NCBI GenBank assembly: GCA_033809415.1
Contig: JAPXLT010000250.1
Location: 1-7,093 of the forward strand
Source: JAQVUB01 sp033809415
GTDB lineage: Bacteria; Verrucomicrobiota; Lentisphaeria; Oligosphaerales; Oligosphaeraceae
Direction of reading: 5' to 3'
DNA: 7,093 nucleotides
Under the pieces are notes generated by a model. The model ran no database searches. It saw only the letters and a list, made by a program, of their open reading frames with translations, and was not told the DNA's origin. Both the position numbers and the translations under genes were made by a program. Of this stretch, positions 1 to 4,819 are shown one piece after another (position 1 is the first letter of the stretch; each line of letters starts with the position of its first letter).

Positions 1-116
1 GTGCAGGGGGCAGGGTGCAGGGTGCAGGGGGCAGGGGGCAGGGGGCAGGGGGCAGGGGGCAGGGGGCAGGGGGCAGGGGGCAGGGGGCAGGGTGCGGGGT
101 GCAGGGTGCAGGGGGC
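1..116. repeat. G-rich 7-bp tandem array (GGGGGCA / GGGTGCA)
   Basis: Sixteen complete 7-bp units and a partial one run without a break in register from the first base of the window, so the array may extend further left. Written as GKGCAGG, units 1, 3, 4 and 14-16 carry T at the second position and the others carry G. Unit 14 also has an A-to-G change (GTGCGGG). The centre is a homogeneous run of nine GGGCAGG units, which suggests recent slippage expansion. The plus strand therefore shows many G5 tracts separated by CA, a strong G-quadruplex motif. The array lies 3' of the minus-strand purH gene. Heptanucleotide short tandem repeats are known from intergenic DNA of cyanobacteria (STRR sequences); the resemblance is in form only. 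Confidence 0.95.
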
Positions 117-125
117 GTTTGCGTT

Positions 126-170
126 TTGTCCGACTTGTCCGACCCGTCCGACTTGTCCGACCCGTCCGAC
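126..170. repeat. 9-bp tandem array, YYGTCCGAC x5
   Basis: Five exact 9-bp units differ only in their first two bases, in the order TT, TT, CC, TT, CC. The TT/CC alternation suggests duplication of an 18-bp dimer. The array ends eight bases before the purH stop codon, and a 9-base linker separates it from the 7-bp array on its left. It shares the core GTCCG with the 11-bp array at 4641..4814. Read on the minus strand it stays in frame with purH and would encode Ser-Asp-Gly/Ser-Asp-Lys triplets if the TGA were passed. No inverted repeat with a U-tract is present, so it is not an obvious intrinsic terminator. Confidence 0.93.
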
Positions 171-178
171 TTTCTTTG

Positions 179-1297
179 TCAATGGTGTGAGAAGACCCTT
201 TCCGGCGCATGGAAGAGTGCCACGCCCAGTTCATTTGCGCGGGCAACGACCTCCGCGTCTTTCAGCGATCCCGACGGGGCAATGATGGCCGTTATGCCGG
301 CTTTGGCGGCGACTTCAACGCCGTCCGGGAAGGGGAAGAATCCATCGCTGGCCATGACTGCATTCTGGATGCTTTCCTTGCCGGCATATTTCTGCTGATA
401 CTTTTCTATGGCCTGTTCGACGGCGCCGACGCGATCCTGTTCACCAGTCCCCACGCAGAGTGTCCCTCCATTTTTGACGATGACCACGCCATTGGAGCGT
501 ACGCTGAGATTGACATACCAGGCAGTCAGCAGGTCTTCCATCTGCTCAGGGGAGGCCTGTACGCTGCTGCTGACTTGCCCCAGGGTCTTGCTTTCTGCGC
601 TGGCCGGGCGCAGGTCTGCTACCGACCGCATGTTGGTCAGCAGAGGGTCGGCGATAATCAGACTGCCATCGAGCAGCACCTTCATGGTCTGATACCCAGT
701 GATGTCATCACCGCAATACTTTGGCACGCTGGCCAAGTCCCCGCACTGCAAAATGCGCACATGCTTGTTCAGCTTCGCCTCGGGGTTGCAGAAAACAGCC
801 ACAGCCTCCGCAGTGAAATCCGGAGCGACGACGCACTCGACGAAGGAAGTCATGATTTCCTGCGCGGTATCTGCATCGACTTGGCAATTGAAGGCGATGA
901 CGCTGCCAAAGGCGGCGCGCGGATCACAATCCCGCGCCTTAATGTATACGTCTTTCAGAGTATCGCCCTTCGAGGCCAGCGCCGCGCCGCAAGGATTGAC
1001 ATGCTTCATGCAGGCACAAGCCGGCGCCTGGAAAAACTTGACGATATTCAGGCTGTAGCTGAGGTCTTCCAGATTGGTTTGGGAAAGCCCGCTTTTCCCG
1101 GTTTTGAGCACTTTCATATCGCCGATCAGGCAGTTTTGGTTCTGCGGTTTATAAAAAGCGGCGGTCTGGTGCGGGTTGGTACCATAGCGTAGATCGTCGA
1201 CCTTGGTGTATTGGCGGTTCAAGACGGTGGCCAATTCCGGGAAATTTCCGATGTGTTTTGATAGGTAGGTATTTCGGTTCAGCTTGTCCTCGGCCAT
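179..1297 (-). CDS. purH: Stand-alone AICAR transformylase (PurH C-terminal domain only)
   Basis: This 372-residue protein matches the AICAR formyltransferase half of PurH, which transfers a formyl group from 10-formyl-THF to AICAR to give FAICAR in the penultimate step of cytosolic IMP synthesis. Visible motifs are RYGTNPHQ (37-44), the catalytic Lys98-His99 in MKHVNPCG, CDPRAAFGS (124-132), SNG followed by KNGGTLCVGTG (268-285), SDGFFPFPDGVE (317-328), IAPSGS (339-344) and a C-terminal His-His. The final His is a substrate-binding position in human ATIC. Bifunctional PurH has about 510-530 residues. The roughly 190-residue N-terminal IMP cyclohydrolase domain is absent here, and the 54-base gap to the upstream gene leaves no room for it. 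The ATG start is backed by AAGGAG seven bases upstream. It is last in an apparent operon with an ABC exporter and an aminotransferase. FAICAR cyclisation must be encoded elsewhere. The family call is very secure; the symbol is used in the sense of PurH transformylase. Confidence 0.93.
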   Translation of the reverse strand: MAEDKLNRNTYLSKHIGNFPELATVLNRQYTKVDDLRYGTNPHQTAAFYKPQNQNCLIGDMKVLKTGKSGLSQTNLEDLSYSLNIVKFFQAPACACMKHVNPCGAALASKGDTLKDVYIKARDCDPRAAFGSVIAFNCQVDADTAQEIMTSFVECVVAPDFTAEAVAVFCNPEAKLNKHVRILQCGDLASVPKYCGDDITGYQTMKVLLDGSLIIADPLLTNMRSVADLRPASAESKTLGQVSSSVQASPEQMEDLLTAWYVNLSVRSNGVVIVKNGGTLCVGTGEQDRVGAVEQAIEKYQQKYAGKESIQNAVMASDGFFPFPDGVEVAAKAGITAIIAPSGSLKDAEVVARANELGVALFHAPERVFSHH

Positions 1298-1304
1298 GAT
1301 TATA

Positions 1305-1310
1305 CTCCTT
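1305..1310 (-). promoter_or_regulatory. Ribosome binding site of purH (AAGGAG)
   Basis: The minus strand reads AAGGAG, then seven bases (TATAATC), then ATG at 1297. This strong SD fixes the start and shows that the protein really begins without the IMP cyclohydrolase domain. It is not the internal remnant of a longer gene. Confidence 0.85.
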
Positions 1311-1351
1311 GTTGTTTATGTGATTATGGTAGGTGATCCGTTGATTATTTG

Positions 1352-3385
1352 CTATTGTTCGTGCTCTGCGAACTGCATGTCATAGAGTCGGCGGTAATTG
1401 CCGTTGAGTTCGAAGAGTTCCTTGTGATTGCCCTGTTCGATGATGCGCCCATGCTCGAGAACTAGAATCGTATCCGCCTTTTTGATGGTGCTGAGACGGT
1501 GGGCGATGGCCAGTACGGTGCGGTCATGCATCACATTGTTCAGGGCTTCCTGGACAAGATGCTCCGTCACTGTATCCAGCGCACTGGTCGCTTCATCGAG
1601 AATCAGGATCGGCGGATTTTTGAGAATGGCGCGGGCAATGGCCAGGCGCTGTTTCTGACCACCGCTGAGCAGATTGCCACGCTCGCCGACATTCCGTTGG
1701 TAACCGGCCGGGTCCGCATTGATGAACTCCGTGGCATTGGCCTGCGCCGCAGCTGCTTCGACCTCTTCCATAGTTGCCTCGCGTTTACCGTAGCGGATAT
1801 TGTCGGCAATGGTATCATTGAACAGGAAAGTATCTTGGGAAACAATGCCGACCAAGTTGCGGAAATCCTGCAGATCGAGGTCGCGCAGGTCATGTCCATC
1901 AATCAGGATGCGCCCCTGGCAAGGGTCATAAAAGCGTGCCAGCAGATTGGCCATTGTCGATTTTCCAGAGCCGGTCTGCCCCACGACGGCAACCAGGCTG
2001 CCTTTCGGAATGCGCAGATTCAGGTCGAATAAGACAGGCTGATCACCGGGATTGTAGGAAAATGTGACCTGCTCGAAGACGATTTCGGACTGGAAATCCT
2101 TCAAGTGCACGGGGTTGTCGGGAACAGGAAGGGCTGTGTCGGTATCGAGAATCTGGAAGATACGTTCGGCGGCGGCGGCGCTTTTTTGCAGGGTGGCATT
2201 GATTTTGGCGAGGTCTTTGATCGGCTTATAGGCCTGTTGAGCGGCAAAGCCAATGACCGCCAGGGTCGCAAAAGAGACTTGGTAGCGGTAGCAGATGATG
2301 ACAAAAATCGAGGCCAGGGCGATGGCGGAAAGTTGCATGGTGGGGTGAACCAGGACATCGGCCAGAATCGCCTTGCGCAATGATTTGAAATACTGATTGT
2401 TGACTTCGCGGAAACGGGAGTATTCGTATTTTTCCTGGTTGAAGGATTTGACGACACGAATGCCGCTGAAACTTTCCAGCATGCGGGAAGTAACGGTCGA
2501 GATGCGCTCGAGCACCTTTCTTTCGAAGTTTTTCAGGTATCTCGAGAGCAGGTAGATGGGGATGATGCAGAAGGGCAGGAAAAGGATCATCAACAGAGCC
2601 TGCGTTTGCAGTTCGGCTTCCTTGGTTTTGCTGATGATGAATTGGCCTGCAACGATAATGAAGATGGGGGCGGTAAAGAGTTCCGGGATCGAGTTGGAGA
2701 TGACCCTTTCGATGGCATTGGTGTCGTTGGTGCAGCGGCTGATCAGGTGGCCGACATCATTGCGTGAGAAAAAGGCGAGGGATTGATGTTGCATTGTATC
2801 AAACAAGCGAGCCCTGATGTCGGTGACGACACGGGAACCAACCCAACGCAAATAATAGCGGTTCGCCAACTCCCCGAGCGACTGCACTATAAAAAACAGG
2901 AACAAAATGCTGATCAGCAGGACGACTACCGGCAATGTCAGAGCTTGTTCCTGATCGATGGTCAGGTCAATGCCGAAACGGTCGAACAAAGTGTTGATCC
3001 TTTCCAGCATGCGTTCCTGCTTCCGAGTGATGCTGGAAGTCTCTTTTTCAGGTTCTGCAACCGTAGAAAGTCCGGCGCCGTCCGGCAAGTGGACATTCTG
3101 ATTGGTGCCCGGAGCTTCCTTTTCGGAATGATGTTTCTTCAAGGGGACTTGGATGATCGGCGCGGGTTTTTCGGCGGCGCCGGACTTGATGCCCGTCTCG
3201 AAGGCATTCAGGCCCAGGTCCATGACTCGAAGCGCCGCTCCCATGGCGCCGCCAATAATGAGTCCGGCAAAGGCGCCCAGCAGGATTTTAAACCAGTAGG
3301 GGCTGGCAAATTCTTTCATCAACCGGCAATAGATGGCCACAGTTCCGGCTTCTGAGGCCTTGGCTTTTCGCACTCGCTTACTCAA
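1352..3385 (-). CDS. MsbA-like ABC exporter half-transporter (fused TMD-NBD)
   Basis: This 677-residue type IV ABC exporter has a membrane domain fused to an ATPase domain and probably works as a homodimer in the inner membrane. Membrane segments appear near 33-53, 151-170, 236-251, 263-281, 348-366 and 370-385. The ATPase domain is complete: A-loop Tyr444, Walker A GQTGSGKST (469-477), Q-loop Gln517, signature LSGGQ (573-577), Walker B ILILDE (593-598) and switch His629 in IAHRLSTI. The protein is about 95 residues longer than MsbA (about 580). The excess is a charged, Lys/Glu/Pro-rich stretch (about 54-150) between the first two membrane helices, predicted to face outwards and ending in a possible amphipathic helix (118-148). 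The start is TTG, overlaps the aminotransferase stop as TTGA, and has AAGGAG eight bases upstream. The next ATG (Met23) has less support. The neighbouring sugar aminotransferase makes a glycolipid or envelope lipid substrate plausible, but peptide or drug export cannot be excluded. Confidence 0.9.
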   Translation of the reverse strand: MSKRVRKAKASEAGTVAIYCRLMKEFASPYWFKILLGAFAGLIIGGAMGAALRVMDLGLNAFETGIKSGAAEKPAPIIQVPLKKHHSEKEAPGTNQNVHLPDGAGLSTVAEPEKETSSITRKQERMLERINTLFDRFGIDLTIDQEQALTLPVVVLLISILFLFFIVQSLGELANRYYLRWVGSRVVTDIRARLFDTMQHQSLAFFSRNDVGHLISRCTNDTNAIERVISNSIPELFTAPIFIIVAGQFIISKTKEAELQTQALLMILFLPFCIIPIYLLSRYLKNFERKVLERISTVTSRMLESFSGIRVVKSFNQEKYEYSRFREVNNQYFKSLRKAILADVLVHPTMQLSAIALASIFVIICYRYQVSFATLAVIGFAAQQAYKPIKDLAKINATLQKSAAAAERIFQILDTDTALPVPDNPVHLKDFQSEIVFEQVTFSYNPGDQPVLFDLNLRIPKGSLVAVVGQTGSGKSTMANLLARFYDPCQGRILIDGHDLRDLDLQDFRNLVGIVSQDTFLFNDTIADNIRYGKREATMEEVEAAAAQANATEFINADPAGYQRNVGERGNLLSGGQKQRLAIARAILKNPPILILDEATSALDTVTEHLVQEALNNVMHDRTVLAIAHRLSTIKKADTILVLEHGRIIEQGNHKELFELNGNYRRLYDMQFAEHEQ

Positions 3386-4506
3386 CGCCTGAACTCCTTC
3401 AGAATGTCGAGCAGCGTGTCAACCACATATTTTTTCTGAATATGAGATAATTCCGGATAGACCGGCAAGGCAAGCGTTTCGGCGGCGGCTGCTTCGCTTT
3501 CCGGAAAATCCCCGCGCTTGTAGCCCAAAGTCTGGAAGCATTCCTGCAAATGCAGGGGAATCGGATAATACACCGCGCAGCCTACACCGGCATTTTTCAG
3601 GGCGTCCCAGACCTTGTCGCGCAAGCCGTTTTTGATACGGATGACGAATTGATTGGCGACATGCCGGGTGCACCAGGGCGCACAGCTGGGGCAGACGATT
3701 TCAGGACAATCTTTGAGCAAGCCCAGGTAATCGACGAAGTTTTTCTGCCGGCTTTCCGTCCAGGAATCCAAGTATTTCAGTTTTTTGTTGAGGATAGCGG
3801 CCTGCAATGCATCAATACGGAAATTGCTGCCGACAACGCGGTGGTGATATTGCGGCGCCATGCCATGATTGCGCAGAATTTTCAATTTTTCATCGCGTTT
3901 CGGATCGTTGCACAGAACCATGCCTGCATCTCCGAAGCCGCCCAGGTTTTTACTTGGAAAGAAGGAGAGGCAGCCGTAGTCGCCCAGTGCGCCGATGCGC
4001 CTGCCACGGTCTTCCGCGCCGATGGCTTGGCAGGCATCTTCAATGATGCAGAGGTTATATTTTGCGGCTAGTTCAAGCAGCGGCTGCATGTCGGCGGATT
4101 GCCCGTACAGATGCACTGGTATGATGGCACGCGTGCGCGGAGTGATCCGCGCTTCGATCTTTGTTGTATCGATGGTGTAATGCAATGGCTCGATATCAAC
4201 AAACACCGGCGTGGCACCCGCTCTCGAGATGGCGCCGGCAGTGGCAAAGAAGCTGTAAGTGCTGGTGATCACTTCATCCCCTGGCCCGATTTTTTCTGCC
4301 AGCAAAGCGATCAGCAGGGCATCGGAGCCGGAGGAAACCCCGATGCCGAAAGCGGCGGAGCAGTATTTCGCCACGGCCTTTTCAAAGGCCTCGACTTTAG
4401 GGCCAAGAATAAATTGCTGGCTGGCACAAACTTCTGCGATTTCCTGCAGAATTTCATCTTGCAGCATGGCGTACTGTGGTTTCAAATCAAGCAAAGGTAC
4501 CTGCAT
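3382..4506 (-). CDS. DegT/DnrJ/EryC1/StrS-family (WbpE-like) PLP-dependent sugar aminotransferase
   Basis: The 374-residue protein has the usual length and layout of fold-type I aminotransferases that aminate keto-sugars of nucleotide-linked sugars. Typical motifs run in order: PLLDLKPQY at the N-terminus, FILGPKVEAFE (32-42), the phosphate-binding SSGSDAL (58-64), GPGDEVITS (74-82), IIPVHLYGQ (128-136), EDACQAIGA (156-164) with Asp157 facing the pyridine nitrogen, SFFPSKNLGGFGDAG (181-195) with Lys186 as the Schiff-base lysine, RNHG (212-215), FRIDALQAAIL (229-239) and YYPIPLH (313-319). All catalytic residues are present, so a regulator-like or dehydratase variant (His in place of Lys) is unlikely. 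The nearest remembered relatives are the UDP-3-oxo-GlcNAcA aminotransferases WbpE/WlbC, but substrate cannot be read from sequence. The ATG start has AAGGA seven bases upstream (4514..4518). It is first in the apparent operon and overlaps the ABC transporter gene by four bases. Confidence 0.92.
   Translation of the reverse strand: MQVPLLDLKPQYAMLQDEILQEIAEVCASQQFILGPKVEAFEKAVAKYCSAAFGIGVSSGSDALLIALLAEKIGPGDEVITSTYSFFATAGAISRAGATPVFVDIEPLHYTIDTTKIEARITPRTRAIIPVHLYGQSADMQPLLELAAKYNLCIIEDACQAIGAEDRGRRIGALGDYGCLSFFPSKNLGGFGDAGMVLCNDPKRDEKLKILRNHGMAPQYHHRVVGSNFRIDALQAAILNKKLKYLDSWTESRQKNFVDYLGLLKDCPEIVCPSCAPWCTRHVANQFVIRIKNGLRDKVWDALKNAGVGCAVYYPIPLHLQECFQTLGYKRGDFPESEAAAAETLALPVYPELSHIQKKYVVDTLLDILKEFRR
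3394..3399 (-). promoter_or_regulatory. Ribosome binding site selecting the TTG start of the ABC transporter
   Basis: The minus strand reads AAGGAG, an 8-base spacer, then TTG at 3385. The site lies inside the last codons of the aminotransferase gene. Together with the TTGA stop/start overlap it argues for the rare TTG start and for translational coupling of the two genes. Confidence 0.75.
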
Positions 4507-4534
4507 AATTCAGTCCTTGGGTTATAAAAAATGA

Positions 4535-4573
4535 GGGGGTAGGGGGTAGGGTGCAGGGTGCAGGGTGCAGGGG
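4535..4573. repeat. G-rich 7-bp tandem array, second copy (GGGGGTA / GGGTGCA)
   Basis: Two GGGGGTA units are followed by three GGGTGCA units and a partial GGGG, all in perfect 7-bp register. The GGGTGCA variant is identical to units of the array at the left end of the window, and the G-rich strand is again the plus strand. It lies 28 bases upstream of the aminotransferase start, so it may be transcribed as a C-rich 5' leader if the promoter lies further right. G-quadruplex potential exists here too, with fewer tracts. Confidence 0.93.
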
Positions 4574-4583
4574 CTTCTTTTCC

Positions 4584-4600
4584 CTTATACTACTATAATA
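4584..4600 (-). promoter_or_regulatory. Possible -10 region for the aminotransferase operon (weak)
   Basis: An AT-rich island between two GC-rich repeat arrays carries the small inverted repeat TTATA-CTAC-TATAA. On the minus strand it gives several -10-like hexamers (TATTAT, TATAGT, TATAAG). No good -35 is visible at 16-18 bases. The plus strand reads a perfect TATAAT (4594..4599) but has no gene to drive. If used, the leader would be about 80 nt and would include the 7-bp array. Confidence 0.22.
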
Positions 4601-4615
4601 CCCAAATTGTTTTTT

Positions 4616-4636
4616 ATGGACGATGGACAGTGGACT
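4616..4636. repeat. Short degenerate 7-bp repeat (RTGGACN x3)
   Basis: Three units, ATGGACG, ATGGACA and GTGGACT, stand in exact 7-bp register immediately before the 11-bp array. The core GGAC is the reverse complement of GTCC in the neighbouring array, so the junction can fold. Being only three units long, it could be chance, but its position between two other arrays makes it worth listing. Confidence 0.6.
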
Positions 4637-4649
4637 TTCCGTCCGTGTC
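4626..4649. other. Imperfect hairpin at the repeat junction
   Basis: On the plus strand GACA and GGAC (4626..4629, 4632..4635) can pair with GTCC and TGTC (4641..4644, 4646..4649) around the loop TTTCC, with a 2/1 internal loop. In the leftward transcript it lies downstream of the hydrolase gene and the 11-bp array. It has no following U-tract, so it is not a standard intrinsic terminator. It could affect 3'-end stability. Confidence 0.4.
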
Positions 4650-4814
4650 GCGTCCGTGTCGCGTCCGTGTCCCGTCCGTGTCGCGTCCGTGTCCCGTCCG
4701 TGTCGCGTCCGTGTCCCGTCCGTGTCGCGTCCGTGTCGCGTCCGTGTCGCGTCCGTGTCGCGTCCGTGTCGCGTCCGTGTCGCGTCCGTGTCCCGTCCGT
4801 GTCGCGTCCGTGTG
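4641..4814. repeat. 11-bp tandem array, GTCCGTGTCSC x15.5
   Basis: Fifteen complete 11-bp units and a 9-base partial (GTCCGTGTG) run in perfect register. The only variable base in the full units is position 10, reading G G C G C G C G G G G G G C G from left to right. The alternating part (units 2-7) and the homogeneous part (8-13) suggest expansion in both two-unit and one-unit steps. The array ends five bases before the hydrolase stop codon. It has no stop codon in any forward frame, which creates spurious Arg/Val/Ser-rich reading frames. It shares the core GTCCG with the 9-bp array beside purH. It is not a CRISPR: units are contiguous with no spacers. Confidence 0.96.
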
Positions 4815-4819
4815 GATTG

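Noticed and set aside
1..398. Gln-Gly-Ala-Gly-rich plus-strand reading frames at the left end
   Set aside because: They are products of the 7-bp array continuing into the antisense of purH; no independent coding evidence.
209..1192. 327-residue plus-strand reading frame antisense to purH
   Set aside because: It is a shadow of a well identified gene; its sequence has no family features and no SD.
1298..1351. Truncated IMP cyclohydrolase remnant upstream of purH
   Set aside because: Only 54 bases separate the exporter stop from the purH start, AT-rich and without coding resemblance.
4641..4814. CRISPR array
   Set aside because: Units of 7, 9 or 11 bp are contiguous with no unique spacers, and no cas gene is near.
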